From: Comamonas sp. NLF-1-9
GTDB taxonomy: Bacteria; Pseudomonadota; Gammaproteobacteria; Burkholderiales; Burkholderiaceae_C
Assembly (NCBI RefSeq): GCF_019195435.1
Contig: NZ_CP078069.1
Coordinates: 2,480,001 to 2,544,000, forward strand
Reading direction: 5' to 3'
Length of the DNA stretch: 64,000 nucleotides
In this document: positions 9,250 through 18,803 of the stretch, piece by piece
Numbering within the stretch: position 1 is the first letter of the stretch
How the letters are laid out: each line of letters begins with the position of its first letter
The notes under the pieces: model-generated
Seen by the model: the letters and a program-made list of their open reading frames with translations, nothing else
Told to the model about the DNA's origin: nothing
The model's database searches: none
Program-made: the position numbers and the translations under genes

Positions 9250-9800
9250 AACGCGCACTTGCACTGAGCCTCGTCGCCGCCCTGTTCGCTGCGGGCTGCG
9301 CCCAGCAGTCCACCCAGATCCGCGCCGAGCCCACCTACAAGCAGGCGGCCGAGGCGCCCATGCTGCAAAGCAGCCGCGACGCGGTCAACCGCCTGCTTGC
9401 CGGCCTGGACATTGGCGCCACCGGCCCGGGCCCGGTGCTCGTGGCCACGGTGGTCAACGTCAATGACCTCAACCGCGCCGCACCGCTGGGGCGCACGCTG
9501 TCCGAGCAGTACGCCAACGCCATGGCGATGAGCGGCTTCGACGTCAAGGAAATCAAGCTGCGCGGCGCCGTGTTCGTCAAGCAGGACGCGGGCGAGCTGC
9601 TGCTCTCGCGCGAAATCAAGGACATCGCGCGCCAGCACAACGCCTCCATGGTGCTCGTGGGCACTTATTCGGCCGCGGCCAATTTCACCTACGTGAGCCT
9701 GAAGCTCGTGCGCATGGAAGACAGCCGCATCATCCGCGGCTACGACTACGCGCTGCCGGTGGACCGCGACGTCAAGCAGCTGCTCACGCAGGCGCGCTGA
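9246..9800 (+). CDS. FlgO-like lipoprotein
   Basis: A 184-residue lipoprotein (MKRALALSLVAALFAAGC, lipobox FAAGC). The mature domain, with VLVATVVNVNDLNRAAPLGR, LSEQYANAM, LREIKD-type turn and SMVLVGTYSAAANFTYVSLKLV, fits the FlgO domain of outer-membrane proteins linked to flagellar or envelope function. No flagellar genes are near, so a flagellar role is not implied by context. It is translationally coupled to the preceding lipoprotein and followed by a strong terminator. Confidence 0.82.
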   Translation: MKRALALSLVAALFAAGCAQQSTQIRAEPTYKQAAEAPMLQSSRDAVNRLLAGLDIGATGPGPVLVATVVNVNDLNRAAPLGRTLSEQYANAMAMSGFDVKEIKLRGAVFVKQDAGELLLSREIKDIARQHNASMVLVGTYSAAANFTYVSLKLVRMEDSRIIRGYDYALPVDRDVKQLLTQAR

Positions 9801-9825
9801 GCGCCTTGCGCACCAGCGCCTGCAG

Positions 9826-9846
9826 GCCGCCTTCGGGCGGCTTTTT
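9826..9846 (+). terminator. Rho-independent terminator
   Basis: GCCGCC-TTCG-GGCGGC followed by TTTTT forms a 6-bp stem with a stable UUCG loop and a U tract. It ends the lipoprotein pair at 8560-9800 and lies exactly at the boundary with the convergent transporter gene. In the other direction there is no T tract. Confidence 0.9.
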
Positions 9847-10736
9847 CATGGCCTCGGCGCGGCGCGCGCGGGGCGCAGCACCGAGGCGATCGCCAGCACG
9901 ATGAGCGCCATCGCGCTCCAGTCCTGCCAGTGCAGCGCCTCGCCCAACCACCAGCTGCCGGCAAACACGCCGATCACCGGAATCATCATCACGCTGAGCG
10001 TGGAGGCGACAGGCGGTAGCGTGCGCGCCAGGTAAAACCAGGCCACCTGCGCGAAGGCCAGCGCCAGCACCGCGTTGTAGACGATGCCAAAGACCGTCAC
10101 CGCGCCGGGCCAGTGCCAGCTGCCGGATTCCAGCAGCCAGGCCAGCACGGCGAGCACCGCCACGGTGAGCAGCGTCATCCACAGCGTGAGCGTGATCAGC
10201 GGTAGCGCCAGCGCGCTGCGGCGCAGCAGCTGCGTGCCCAGCGCCCAGCAGGCGGCGGCGGCCAGCATCAGCGCCACGCCGCTGGCGCTGCCGCCCAGGT
10301 TGCCCATCTCGTTGGCCAGCAGCAGCAACACGCCGGCGGCAGCCGCGCTCACGCCAGCCCAGGCGCGCAGCCCGAGCCGGTCGCGAAACAGCAGCTGGCC
10401 CAGCACCGCGGAGAAGATCGGCATGGTGTAGCCCAGGATGGCTGCGCGGCCGCTGGCCAGGCGCGGGATCGACAGAATCATCAGCACATTCCACAGCACC
10501 ATGTTCCAAAGCGCGAGCCAGCCAAGCTGACGCCAGTGCACGCGCGCTATCGTCAGCGGCAGGCGCTGCTGGCGCAGCACCAGCAGGTAGAGCGGCACGC
10601 TCAGCGCCAGCGACAGCGCGCGAAACGTGAGCGGCGGGAAGTCGGCCACGCTGATCTTGAGCACGGGCCAGTTCAGGCCCCAGACCAGGGTGAGCAGCAA
10701 CAGCACCACGAGCTGGCGGCGGGTGAAGGCAGGCAT
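9846..10736 (-). CDS. DMT superfamily (EamA) transporter
   Basis: A 296-residue inner-membrane protein with about ten hydrophobic segments in two EamA repeats, starting [27 protein letters not shown]; the LVWGLNWP motif after helix 1 is typical. ATG 10736 is chosen because residues before it in the longer frame are not membrane-like and would run into pyrF. Substrate unknown; these proteins usually export amino acids, nucleobases or other metabolites. It diverges from pyrF. Confidence 0.9.
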   Translation of the reverse strand: MPAFTRRQLVVLLLLTLVWGLNWPVLKISVADFPPLTFRALSLALSVPLYLLVLRQQRLPLTIARVHWRQLGWLALWNMVLWNVLMILSIPRLASGRAAILGYTMPIFSAVLGQLLFRDRLGLRAWAGVSAAAAGVLLLLANEMGNLGGSASGVALMLAAAACWALGTQLLRRSALALPLITLTLWMTLLTVAVLAVLAWLLESGSWHWPGAVTVFGIVYNAVLALAFAQVAWFYLARTLPPVASTLSVMMIPVIGVFAGSWWLGEALHWQDWSAMALIVLAIASVLRPARAAPRP

Positions 10737-10810
10737 GGGGCGCGATTGTGCCCGCCGCCCGCGCGCGCGGGCAGTCACCGGCGCGCCTGCCCCCGGGGGG
10801 CGCGCTTCTC

Positions 10811-10816
10811 TACAAT
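10811..10816 (+). promoter_or_regulatory. Putative -10 element of pyrF
   Basis: TACAAT lies only 8 bases before the pyrF ATG (10825). If it is used, transcription would start at or next to the ATG, giving a leaderless or nearly leaderless mRNA. The same TACAATCGCCG context precedes pgk. Confidence 0.35.
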
Positions 10817-10824
10817 CGCCGCCC

Positions 10825-11667
10825 ATGGATTTCCTCGAGCTGCTGGGCGCTGCCACGCGCCGCAACGATTCCATGCTGTGCGTCGGCCTGGACCCCGACC
10901 CCGCGCGTTTTCCCGCGCAGCTGCGCGGCGAGGGCAGCCGCATCTACGATTTTTGCGCCGCCATCGTCGACGCCACGGCCGACCTGGTCTGCGCCTTCAA
11001 GCCGCAGATCGCCTACTTTGCGGCCCAGCGCGCCGAAGACCAGCTCGAGCGGCTGATGCAGCACATGCGCGTGAACGCGCCGCAGGTGCCCATCATCCTG
11101 GACGCCAAGCGCGGCGACATCGGCTCCACGGCCGAGCAGTACGCGCGCGAGGCCTTCGAGCGCTACGGCGCGGACGCGGTCACGCTCTCGCCCTTCATGG
11201 GCCTGGATTCGGTCGAGCCCTATCTGCGCTACCCGGGCAAGGGGGCTTTTCTGCTGTGTCGCACCTCCAACGCGGGCGGCGCCGACCTGCAGGCGCAGCG
11301 CCTGGCCGACGTGCCCGGCCAGCCGCTGCTCTACGAACACTTGGCGGGCCTGGTGCAAGGCCCGTGGAACACTAATGGCCAGCTCGGCCTTGTGGTCGGC
11401 GCAACCTGGCCGGCGGAGATCGCGCGGGTGCGCGCGCTGGCGCCCACAGCGCCGCTGCTCATTCCCGGCGTGGGCGCGCAGGGCGGGGACGCGCCCGCCA
11501 CGGTGCGCGCCGGCTGGCGCCCGGACGGCCCCATCGTCGTCAATTCCTCGCGCGCCATCCTTTACGCCTCGGGCGAGGCGGACTTTGCCGAGGCCGCGCG
11601 CGCCGTCGCCCAAGCCACGCGCGCGCAGCTCAACGCAGCACGGCCGGCGCAGGCCAGCCCGCGCTAG
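10825..11667 (+). CDS. pyrF: Orotidine 5'-phosphate decarboxylase (type 2)
   Basis: Last step of UMP synthesis, decarboxylating OMP. The 280-residue product has the type 2 signature [16 protein letters not shown], with the catalytic Asp-Lys array, followed by [10 protein letters not shown], and C-terminal [11 protein letters not shown]. Type 2 enzymes (~270-280 aa) are longer than the E. coli type (~245), as here. ATG 10825 matches the family N-terminus ([20 protein letters not shown]). Confidence 0.96.
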   Translation: MDFLELLGAATRRNDSMLCVGLDPDPARFPAQLRGEGSRIYDFCAAIVDATADLVCAFKPQIAYFAAQRAEDQLERLMQHMRVNAPQVPIILDAKRGDIGSTAEQYAREAFERYGADAVTLSPFMGLDSVEPYLRYPGKGAFLLCRTSNAGGADLQAQRLADVPGQPLLYEHLAGLVQGPWNTNGQLGLVVGATWPAEIARVRALAPTAPLLIPGVGAQGGDAPATVRAGWRPDGPIVVNSSRAILYASGEADFAEAARAVAQATRAQLNAARPAQASPR

Positions 11668-11776
11668 CAGCGGCTTGCGCTGCGCGCGTGCGAGGGCGCG
11701 CAGGCGTCGCCCGGGCCGTGAGGCCCTCGTGCGCTGAATCTCTTTTCATCGGTCGGATGCCCGCCTGGCCCCGCGC

Positions 11777-12922
11777 TCAGGCGGCGCGCAGTCTGCGCGG
11801 CGAGAGGGTTGCGGCCAGCGCGTCGTCTATGCCCTGGGCGCGCAGGTGCGCGTCGAGCGGCTCGCCCAGCAACAGATTGCGCGCCAGCAGCGCATAGCCG
11901 GCGGCGCTCTGGATGCCGTAACCGCCCAGCGCTGCCAGCCAGAAAAAGCCTTCGAGCGCATCGTCCGCTCCGATGACGAACTCGCCATCGGCCACGAAGG
12001 AGCGCAGCCCCGCCCAGACCTGCGTGGGCCGGCGTATGGTGAGCGTGCTCACCGCCTCGATGTGGGCGATGCCGGTGGCCACGTCCAGCTCTTCGGGCAG
12101 CACGTCGTGGGGTTCGGTGTCGTCGGCATTGGCGGGCGAGCCTAGCAGTTGGCCGGCGTCGGGCTTGAAGTACCAGTCCTCGGCCACGCCGATGGCCGCG
12201 GGCCAGTCCTTCACCGCCACGCCCGCCGGCGGCGTAAAGGTGAAGGCGCTGCGCCGGCGCGGCACCAGGCCGACGGGGCGTGCGCCGGCCATCGCGGCCA
12301 GCGCGTCCGCCCAGGCGCCGGCCGCGTTGACCACGCAGCGCGCCTGCACCGCTTCACCGTTTGCCAGCGCAATGCGCCACGCGCCCGCCGTGCGCGTGAG
12401 GCCGAGCACTTCGGCATCGGTGCGCAGCTGCGCGCCCAGCCGACGCAGGCCGCGCAGATAGCCTTCGTGCAAGGCGTGCACGTCGATGTCCATCGCGCCG
12501 GGATCGAGCAGGCCGCCGATCACCGCCTCGGGGCGCAGGCAGGGCAGCAGGGCGCTGAGCGCCTCGGGCGTGAGCTCGGCCAGATCGGGCGCATGCGGGC
12601 GCAGCTCGGCATGCAGCGCAGCCAGCGCCTGCTCCTGACCCTGGGTGGCGACGTAGGCCACGCCGCGCGGCGTGAGGATGGAGGCGTCGGCAAAACCCGC
12701 CGGCGGTGCCTGGTAGAAGAAGCGGCTGGCGCGCGTCAGCGCGCGTATCGCCGGCGTGCCATAGGTTTCGATGAACAGCGCGGCCGAGCGCCCGGTGCTG
12801 TGGTAGCCGGGCTGGCTCTCGCGTTCGAGCAGCAGCACCGAGGCGCCACTGCCTGCCAATTGCCAGCCCAGCGCCGCCCCGGCCATGCCGGCACCGACGA
12901 TGGCGTAATCCCAGGTTTGCAT
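11777..12922 (-). CDS. FAD-dependent oxidoreductase (DAO family)
   Basis: A 381-residue cytosolic flavoprotein. The N-terminus MQTWDYAIVGAGMAGAALG carries the Rossmann dinucleotide-binding motif GxGxxG, with the acidic residue of LLLERE ending the second strand. The C-terminal SAAGYALLA segment and the overall layout fit the D-amino-acid dehydrogenase/glycine oxidase superfamily. The specific substrate cannot be told. The ATG at 12922 is preceded by AAGGAG; the longer open frame upstream crosses the divergent DUF924 gene and is not used. A 46-bp dispersed repeat lies in its upstream region. Confidence 0.85.
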   Translation of the reverse strand: MQTWDYAIVGAGMAGAALGWQLAGSGASVLLLERESQPGYHSTGRSAALFIETYGTPAIRALTRASRFFYQAPPAGFADASILTPRGVAYVATQGQEQALAALHAELRPHAPDLAELTPEALSALLPCLRPEAVIGGLLDPGAMDIDVHALHEGYLRGLRRLGAQLRTDAEVLGLTRTAGAWRIALANGEAVQARCVVNAAGAWADALAAMAGARPVGLVPRRRSAFTFTPPAGVAVKDWPAAIGVAEDWYFKPDAGQLLGSPANADDTEPHDVLPEELDVATGIAHIEAVSTLTIRRPTQVWAGLRSFVADGEFVIGADDALEGFFWLAALGGYGIQSAAGYALLARNLLLGEPLDAHLRAQGIDDALAATLSPRRLRAA

Positions 12923-12934
12923 ATAAACTCCTTG

Positions 12935-12980
12935 TTTGATAGCTGCTCGCGCTTGCACAGCAAGCGTTTGAGCCCGATTT
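12935..12980 (+). repeat. 46-bp dispersed GATAGCT repeat, copy 1
   Basis: Begins TTTGATAGCTGCT and ends GAGCCCGATTT. The core GCGCTTG-N5-CAAGCG is palindromic and would form a hairpin. It lies in the divergent intergenic region between the FAD oxidoreductase and DUF924 genes. Confidence 0.85.
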
Positions 12981-13016
12981 GGCTTGTATTGTGCGGCAAG
13001 GGCGATACTTGCAGCC

Positions 13017-13571
13017 ATGAACGATACGACGAGCAGCCCGGCCCAGGTACTGGCATTCTGGTTCGACGAAACCAGCCCCAAGCTATGGTTTGCCAAGGAT
13101 GCGGACTTTGACGCCGCCATCGCCCGGCGCTTTGCCGGCATCCACGCCGCGGCCACGCGCGCCGAGCTTTGGCGCTGGCGCGGCGATGCCGACGGCCGCC
13201 TGGCGGAGATCATCGTGCTCGACCAGTTCTCGCGCAACCTGCACCGGGGCAGCCCCGCCGCCTTTGCCCACGACGCACTGGCCTTGGTGCTTGCGCAGGA
13301 GCTGGTGGCCCGCAAGCTGGACCAGGAGCTGGCGCCGGTGCGCCGCGGCTTTGCCTACCTGCCCTTCATGCACAGCGAGTCCGCGCTGGTGCAGCAGCAG
13401 TCGCTGCGCCTGTACCAGGCCCTCGCGGAGCCGGTGAACCTGGACTTCGCGCGCCGCCATGCCGAGATCATTGCGCGCTTTGGCCGCTACCCGCACCGCA
13501 ATGCGGCGCTGGGGCGGGCGAGCACGCCGGAAGAAGTCGAATTCCTCAAGCAGCCGGGCAGCAGCTTCTGA
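13017..13571 (+). CDS. DUF924 family protein
   Basis: A 184-residue soluble protein starting MNDTTSSPAQVLAFWFDE. The segments LAFWFDETSPKLWFAKDADFD, IIVLDQFSRNLHRG, FAYLPFMHSE and FGRYPHRNAALGR are the conserved blocks of the DUF924 (TPR-like) family, which is widespread in proteobacteria and has no established function. The stop TGA (13569-13571) abuts the convergent mnmA stop directly, so there are no bases between the two genes. Confidence 0.9.
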   Translation: MNDTTSSPAQVLAFWFDETSPKLWFAKDADFDAAIARRFAGIHAAATRAELWRWRGDADGRLAEIIVLDQFSRNLHRGSPAAFAHDALALVLAQELVARKLDQELAPVRRGFAYLPFMHSESALVQQQSLRLYQALAEPVNLDFARRHAEIIARFGRYPHRNAALGRASTPEEVEFLKQPGSSF

Positions 13572-14684
13572 TCAATTGCCGGCGGCGGCGATCACCCCGC
13601 CGCCCAGGCACAGCTCGCCGTCGTAGAGCACGGCCGATTGTCCCGGGGTGACGGCCCATTGCGCTTCGTCGAAGCTCAGGGCGAAGGCATTTTGCTCCTG
13701 GTTTAAGAGCGTGCAGCGCGCGTCCTGCTGGCGGTAGCGCGTCTTTGCGCTGTAGGCGCCGGCTGCGGGCGCAAGGCCCGCGACCCAGCTTGCGTCCTCG
13801 GCCTGCAGCGTGCGCGACAGCAGCCAGGGGTGCTCATGCCCCTGCACCACGACGAGGGCGTTGCGCGCAGCGTCCTTGCGCGCGACGAACCAGGGCGCGT
13901 GCTCGCCGCCGCCGCGCGGCGCGCCCTTGTCCTTCACGCCGCCTATGCCCAGACCCTGGCGCTGACCCAGGGTGTAGAAGGACAAGCCCAGATGCTGGCC
14001 CAGCGTGCGTCCCCGCTCGTCGACGATGGGGCCAGGTTCGCGCGCGATGTAGCGGTTCAGAAAGTCGCGAAACGGGCGCTCGCCGATGAAGCAGATGCCG
14101 GTCGAATCCTTTTTCTTCGCGTTGGGCAGCTTGAGCTCGGCGGCAATGCGGCGCACCTCGGTTTTCTTCAGCTCGCCCACGGGAAACAGCGTGCGCGCCA
14201 GTTGCGCCTGGTTCAGGCGGTGCAGAAAGTAGCTCTGGTCCTTGGTTGCATCCACGCCCTTGAGCAGCTCGTGCAGGCCGGTGGCCGGGTTGTGGCGCAC
14301 GCGCGCGTAGTGGCCGGTGGCGATTTTCTTGGCGCCCAGGCGCATCGCGTGATCCAGAAACGCCTTGAACTTGATCTCGGCGTTGCACAGCACGTCCGGA
14401 TTCGGCGTGCGCCCGGCCTGGTATTCGCGCAGGAACTCGGCAAACACGCGGTCCTTGTATGCGGCGGCGAAGTTCACATGCTCGATCTCGATGCCGAGCA
14501 CGTCGGCGACGCTCGCGGCGTCGAGGAAATCCTGGCGGCTCGAGCAGTATTCATCGTCGTCGTCATCCTCCCAGTTCTTCATGAAGATGCCGACGACCTC
14601 GTGGCCTTGTTGCTGGAGCAGGTGGGCGGTGACGGCGGAATCCACGCCGCCGGACAGGCCCACGACGATGCGCTGTCTTTGCAT
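13572..14684 (-). CDS. mnmA: tRNA 2-thiouridine(34) synthase MnmA
   Basis: Thiolates U34 of tRNA-Lys, -Glu and -Gln using ATP and sulfur relayed by a cysteine desulfurase. The 370-residue product has the PP-loop [10 protein letters not shown] near the N-terminus, the catalytic cysteine region [14 protein letters not shown], and the second cysteine in [13 protein letters not shown]. Length matches the family. The gene is convergent with DUF924 with zero intergenic bases, and diverges from the M20 peptidase gene. Confidence 0.96.
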   Translation of the reverse strand: MQRQRIVVGLSGGVDSAVTAHLLQQQGHEVVGIFMKNWEDDDDDEYCSSRQDFLDAASVADVLGIEIEHVNFAAAYKDRVFAEFLREYQAGRTPNPDVLCNAEIKFKAFLDHAMRLGAKKIATGHYARVRHNPATGLHELLKGVDATKDQSYFLHRLNQAQLARTLFPVGELKKTEVRRIAAELKLPNAKKKDSTGICFIGERPFRDFLNRYIAREPGPIVDERGRTLGQHLGLSFYTLGQRQGLGIGGVKDKGAPRGGGEHAPWFVARKDAARNALVVVQGHEHPWLLSRTLQAEDASWVAGLAPAAGAYSAKTRYRQQDARCTLLNQEQNAFALSFDEAQWAVTPGQSAVLYDGELCLGGGVIAAAGN

Positions 14685-14776
14685 GGCGCCAATTATCGAT
14701 GGCCGGTCGCGCGTGTGTCAGGGCGCGGCGCGCGCCTGCTTTTAGGATGGCGGCCTGCAAGCCCAAGAGGGAGACC

Positions 14777-16264
14777 ATGATCAAACGCATCTTTCAGTTC
14801 ATCGTGCTGGCGCTGCTGGTGCTGGTGGCCGCCGTGGCGATCAACACCTGGCGCAAGGGTTCGCGCCAGTTGCAGGTAGCGCCGCTCGCGCCCATCGCCG
14901 TGGACGAAGCCGGCGCGGCCGAGCGCCTGGCCCAGGCGGTGCGGCTGCAGACCGTCTCGTCGGCCACGGATGCGGCGCTCAACCAGGGCGAGTTCCTCGC
15001 GCTGCACGCGCTGCTGGAGAAGCAGTTTCCGCGCGTGCACGCCACGCTGCAGCGCGAGCTGGTCAACGGGCTGTCGCTGCTCTACACTTGGCCGGGCAAG
15101 GACCCCAAGGCCAAGGCCATCCTGCTGATGGCGCACCAGGACGTGGTGCCGATCGCGCCCGGCACCGAGGGCGACTGGCAGGAGCCGCCGTTTGCCGGGC
15201 GGGTCAAGGACGGCTACATCTGGGGCCGTGGCTCCTGGGACGACAAGGGCAACCTGCTGGCGCAGATGGAAGCCGTCGAAGCCTTGATCGCCAGCGGCTG
15301 GCAGCCGCCGCGCACCATCTACCTGGCCTACGGCGCCGATGAAGAGGTGAGCGGCCTGCGCGGCGCGCGCGAGATCGCCGCGCTGCTGAAGTCGCGCGGG
15401 GTGCAGCTCGATTTCGTGCTCGACGAAGGCCTGCTGGTGCTCGACGGCGTGATGCCCGGCCTGAAAAGCCCGGCGGCGCTGATCGGCGTGGCGGAGAAGG
15501 GCTATATGTCGGTAGGCCTTGAAGCCAGCGCCACGCCCGGCCATTCCTCGATGCCGCCCAAGGCGGGCACGAGTGCCATCGCGATGATGGCGGCGGCGCT
15601 GAACGCGCTGGAAAACCAGCAGATGCCCGCGGCCATCCGCGGCGTGGCCGGCGAAATGTTCGACGCGCTGGCACCCGAGATGGGCGGCTTTTCGCGCGTG
15701 GCGCTGTCCAACCTCTGGCTCTTCGGGCCGCTGGTGCAAAAACAGCTCGAAGCGGCCGGCAGCACCAACGCCATGCTGCGCACCACGACGGCGCTGACCA
15801 TCGTGCAGGCCGGCAACAAGGACAACGTGCTGCCCGGGCGCGCGCAGGCCACGGTGAACTTTCGCATCCTGCCGGGCGACACCCGCGAGGGCGTGATGCA
15901 GCACGTGCAGCAGGTGCTCGCCAAGGTGGCGCCGGCCGAGCGGCTCAAGGCCAGCACGCTGCCCGGTGCCAAGGAGGCATCCAAGGTGGCGCCCACGGCG
16001 TCGGCCCAGTACCGCGTGCTGAACCAGACCATCCGTGAGGTCTTTCCCGACGTGCTGGTAGCCCCCGGCTTGATGGTGGCGGCAACCGATTCGGTGCACT
16101 ACGAGCCGATCAGCGACCACATCTTCAAGTTCTCGCCGGTGCGCGCCGACAGCGAAGACCTAAAGCGCTTTCACGGCACCAACGAGCGCCTGTCGGTGCA
16201 GGGCTATGCCGACGCCATCCGCTTCTACCAGCGCCTGGTCACCCAGCTCGCGGATGGCTTGTAG
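14777..16264 (+). CDS. M20 family metallopeptidase, membrane-anchored
   Basis: A 495-residue zinc peptidase. Residues 3-24 (KRIFQFIVLALLVLVAAVAI) form one N-terminal transmembrane segment or uncleaved signal, placing the catalytic domain in the periplasm. Zinc-site motifs are LLMAHQDVVP, WGRGSWDDKG and YGADEEVSG, followed by the lid domain with GYMSVGLEA and GHSSMPP. The pattern resembles the PM20D1/carboxypeptidase S branch of M20. ATG 14777 is preceded by GAGGGAGA; the longer frame upstream overlaps the mnmA promoter region. Confidence 0.9.
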   Translation: MIKRIFQFIVLALLVLVAAVAINTWRKGSRQLQVAPLAPIAVDEAGAAERLAQAVRLQTVSSATDAALNQGEFLALHALLEKQFPRVHATLQRELVNGLSLLYTWPGKDPKAKAILLMAHQDVVPIAPGTEGDWQEPPFAGRVKDGYIWGRGSWDDKGNLLAQMEAVEALIASGWQPPRTIYLAYGADEEVSGLRGAREIAALLKSRGVQLDFVLDEGLLVLDGVMPGLKSPAALIGVAEKGYMSVGLEASATPGHSSMPPKAGTSAIAMMAAALNALENQQMPAAIRGVAGEMFDALAPEMGGFSRVALSNLWLFGPLVQKQLEAAGSTNAMLRTTTALTIVQAGNKDNVLPGRAQATVNFRILPGDTREGVMQHVQQVLAKVAPAERLKASTLPGAKEASKVAPTASAQYRVLNQTIREVFPDVLVAPGLMVAATDSVHYEPISDHIFKFSPVRADSEDLKRFHGTNERLSVQGYADAIRFYQRLVTQLADGL

Positions 16265-16284
16265 GGCGCCGCGGCGGTGCAGGC

Positions 16285-16773
16285 TCAGCCCAGCACGCTC
16301 GGGTGGGTGTGCACCAGCGAGAGCGCAAAGCGCTGGCCGGCCAGGTAGTCTTCCAGGCTTTGCAGCACCAGCGGGCTGCGGTGGCGCTCGCGGCAGGCGC
16401 GGATCTCGGCCGGGCTGAGCCAGAGCGCACGCACGATGCCGCTGTCCAGCTCGCGCCAGGGGTGGTGTGCGCCGGCGCGGCCGCAAAAGGCCAGGCGCAG
16501 ATAGGTGACGTCTTCGCCGGTGCGCGTTCGGGTGAAGCGGTTCAGGTAGATGCCGACCAGGGCCTCGGGCCGGAAGTCGTAGGCGGCTTCTTCCAGCACC
16601 TCGCGGATGCAGCCCTGCTCGGGCGTCTCGCCCGGCTCCAGATGGCCCGCGGGGTTGTTCAGCTTCAGGCCGTCGCTGGTGTGCTCCTCGATCAGCAGGA
16701 AGCGTCCGTCCCGCTCGATCACCGCCGCGACGGTGACGTGGGGTTTCCAGCGCTCATGCGCGCCCGAGGTCAT
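16285..16773 (-). CDS. nudJ: NUDIX hydrolase, NudJ-like
   Basis: A 162-residue phosphohydrolase. It begins with the NudJ-like strand HVTVAAVIERDGRFLLIEE. The Nudix box runs from Gly43: GHLEPGE, then REVLEEAAY, so the usual last glycine (GX5EX7REUXEEXGU) is Ala64 while both catalytic glutamates remain. NudJ enzymes hydrolyse nucleoside di/triphosphates and thiamine pyrophosphate precursors. In E. coli nudJ is next to mnmA, and mnmA is only 1.6 kb away here. The next gene on this strand is yidC, upstream. Confidence 0.85.
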   Translation of the reverse strand: MTSGAHERWKPHVTVAAVIERDGRFLLIEEHTSDGLKLNNPAGHLEPGETPEQGCIREVLEEAAYDFRPEALVGIYLNRFTRTRTGEDVTYLRLAFCGRAGAHHPWRELDSGIVRALWLSPAEIRACRERHRSPLVLQSLEDYLAGQRFALSLVHTHPSVLG

Positions 16774-16794
16774 GGCAGGACGGCGCTCCCGGCC

Positions 16795-18504
16795 TCAGCG
16801 GAACTTGGGCAGGTGCAGGCGCGGCGGCACGCCCATGCGGGTGTTGATCACCCACTGCTGCGCGATCGACAGCAGGTTGTTGGTCAGCCAGTACAGCACC
16901 AGGCCGGCCGGGAACATGAAGAACATGAAGCTGAAGGCCAGCGGCATGATCCACATCATCCTGGCCTGCATCGGGTCGGGCGGCGCGGGGTTGAGCGCAG
17001 TCTGCAGCAGTGTCGAGAGCGTCATCAGGATGGGCAGGATGAAGTAGGGGTCCTTGGTGGAAAGGTCCGTCACCCAGCCAATCCAGGGCGCGTGGCGCAT
17101 CTCCACGCTGGACAGCAGCACCCAGTACAGCGCGATGAACACCGGAATCTGGATCGCGATCGGCAGGCAGCCGCCCAGCGGGTTGACCTTCTCCTCGCGG
17201 TAGATCTTCATCATCTCCTGCTGCATCTGCTGGGGCTTGTCCTTCAGGCGCGTGCGCATCTCCTGGATGCGCGGGTTCAGCGCCTTCATCTTGGCCATGC
17301 TGGAATAGGCCTTGGCGTTGAGCCAGTAGAAGGCGAGCTTGAGCAGCAGCACCAGACCGACGATGGACCAGCCCCAGTTGCCGACCACGCTGTGGATCTT
17401 GTCCAGCAGCCAGTACAGCGGCTTGGCCAGAATGGTGAGGTAGCCGTAGTCCTTGATCAGCTCCAGGCCGGGCGCCAGGTTCTCCAGCGTCTTCTCGACC
17501 TGGGGGCCGGCGAACAGGCGCGCATCGATGGACTTGGTCTGGCCCGGGGCGAGCTCACCCACGGGCGTGATCTCCTGCACGCGGTAGCAGCAGTCGGGCG
17601 CGGCCGAGCCGATGTCGGCGGCGTTCACGTGCAGTTGGCGCGGCGTGCCCTCGGGCAGCAACCAGGCGGTGGCGAAATAGTGCTGCACCATGGCGATGTA
17701 GCCATCGGTGGACTCGGCCGGGATGTCCACCTTCTTTTCCTTGATCTCCTTGAAGGTGATCTTCTGGAACTTCTTGGCGCTGGTATAGACCGCGGGGCCG
17801 GTGAAGGTGGAATAAAAGGGCACCGCGCCGTCGGGCTGGTTGCCGTCGCGCACCAGCTGCAGGTACAGCTGCGGCGTGACCGGGGCGCTGCCGGTGTTCA
17901 CCACTTCGTGGCGCACGCCGATGGCGTAGTCGCCGCGGCGCAACGTATAGGTCTTGACCAGCTTCACGCCGCCGAGGTCGGGCGACTCGAAGCGCAGCGT
18001 CAGCGCGTTGTCGCCCTCGCCCAGTTCGCGCGGGCCCGGGGCCACGTGCATGAAGGTCTTGTGGTTGGGGAAGGCCCCGCCGATCAGGCCGGTCTGCGCC
18101 ACGTAGACGTGCTTGCTGTCGTCTTCCAGCAGCACGAAGGGCTGGGGGTCGTCCTGGCTGCCCTGGTGGTGCAACAGCTCGGCGCCCACCAGGGAGCCGC
18201 CCTGGTTGTCGAAGGTCAGGCGAAACACGTCGGTGGTCAGGGTCACGCGCTCGTGGGCCACGGCCGGTGCCTCGGAGGCGGGTGCGGCGGCGGGCGTTGC
18301 CGCACCCTCGGGGGTCGCGGCGGGCACGGGCGCCGCAGCGGGGGGCGTCGGGGCCGCGGCCGGGCTGGCGCTGGCAGCGCTTTGCGTGACCGGATCGGGG
18401 AAGAAGGTGGCGGGCTTGCCGTTGTGGATCTGCCAGCGGTCCCAGAGCAGGACCATGGAAAAGCCAAAGATCACCCACAGGATGGTGCGGCGAATGTCGT
18501 TCAT
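16795..18504 (-). CDS. yidC: Membrane protein insertase YidC
   Basis: Inserts and folds inner-membrane proteins, with or without SecYEG. The 569-residue protein begins MNDIRRTILWVIFGFSMVLL with one transmembrane helix, followed by an Ala/Pro-rich linker, a large periplasmic beta domain (about 90-350) and the conserved C-terminal five-helix core with WGWSIVGLVLLLK, LGGCLPIAIQIPVFIALYWVL and AGLVLYWLTNNLLSIAQQW. ATG 18504 overlaps the yidD stop. It is the last gene of the rpmH-rnpA-yidD-yidC cluster. Confidence 0.97.
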   Translation of the reverse strand: MNDIRRTILWVIFGFSMVLLWDRWQIHNGKPATFFPDPVTQSAASASPAAAPTPPAAAPVPAATPEGAATPAAAPASEAPAVAHERVTLTTDVFRLTFDNQGGSLVGAELLHHQGSQDDPQPFVLLEDDSKHVYVAQTGLIGGAFPNHKTFMHVAPGPRELGEGDNALTLRFESPDLGGVKLVKTYTLRRGDYAIGVRHEVVNTGSAPVTPQLYLQLVRDGNQPDGAVPFYSTFTGPAVYTSAKKFQKITFKEIKEKKVDIPAESTDGYIAMVQHYFATAWLLPEGTPRQLHVNAADIGSAAPDCCYRVQEITPVGELAPGQTKSIDARLFAGPQVEKTLENLAPGLELIKDYGYLTILAKPLYWLLDKIHSVVGNWGWSIVGLVLLLKLAFYWLNAKAYSSMAKMKALNPRIQEMRTRLKDKPQQMQQEMMKIYREEKVNPLGGCLPIAIQIPVFIALYWVLLSSVEMRHAPWIGWVTDLSTKDPYFILPILMTLSTLLQTALNPAPPDPMQARMMWIMPLAFSFMFFMFPAGLVLYWLTNNLLSIAQQWVINTRMGVPPRLHLPKFR

Positions 18505-18803
18505 GAGGGTTCGCGTGTGCTGGTAGAGGAGGCGTGGGCGCGGTGGCGTTCGCTCAGGCGGGAAAACAGCCGCTGACTGCGCGGCAGCACCTCGGGCACC
18601 GGGTCGTGCCCGCCCGCGCACCAGGGGTGGCAGCGCGCCAGACGCCTGAGCGTGAGGTAGCTGCCGGCGGCCGCGCCGTGGCGGCGCAGCGCGCCCAGTG
18701 CGTAGTTGGAGCAGGTCGGCTCGAAGCGGCAGTTGTTGCCCAGCCAGGGGCTGAGCAGCAACTGGTAGCCGCGCACCAGCTTGATCAGCAGGCCTTGCAT
18801 CAT
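18501..18803 (-). CDS. yidD: Membrane protein insertion efficiency factor YidD
   Basis: A 100-residue membrane-associated protein with the signature GYQLLLSPWLGNNCRFEPTCSNYA and the cysteine-containing HPWCAGGHDPVP segment. It has an extended C-terminal tail compared with the E. coli protein (85 aa). It overlaps rnpA (ATGA) upstream and yidC (4 bases) downstream, so the whole cluster is translationally coupled. Confidence 0.95.
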   Translation of the reverse strand: MMQGLLIKLVRGYQLLLSPWLGNNCRFEPTCSNYALGALRRHGAAAGSYLTLRRLARCHPWCAGGHDPVPEVLPRSQRLFSRLSERHRAHASSTSTREPS

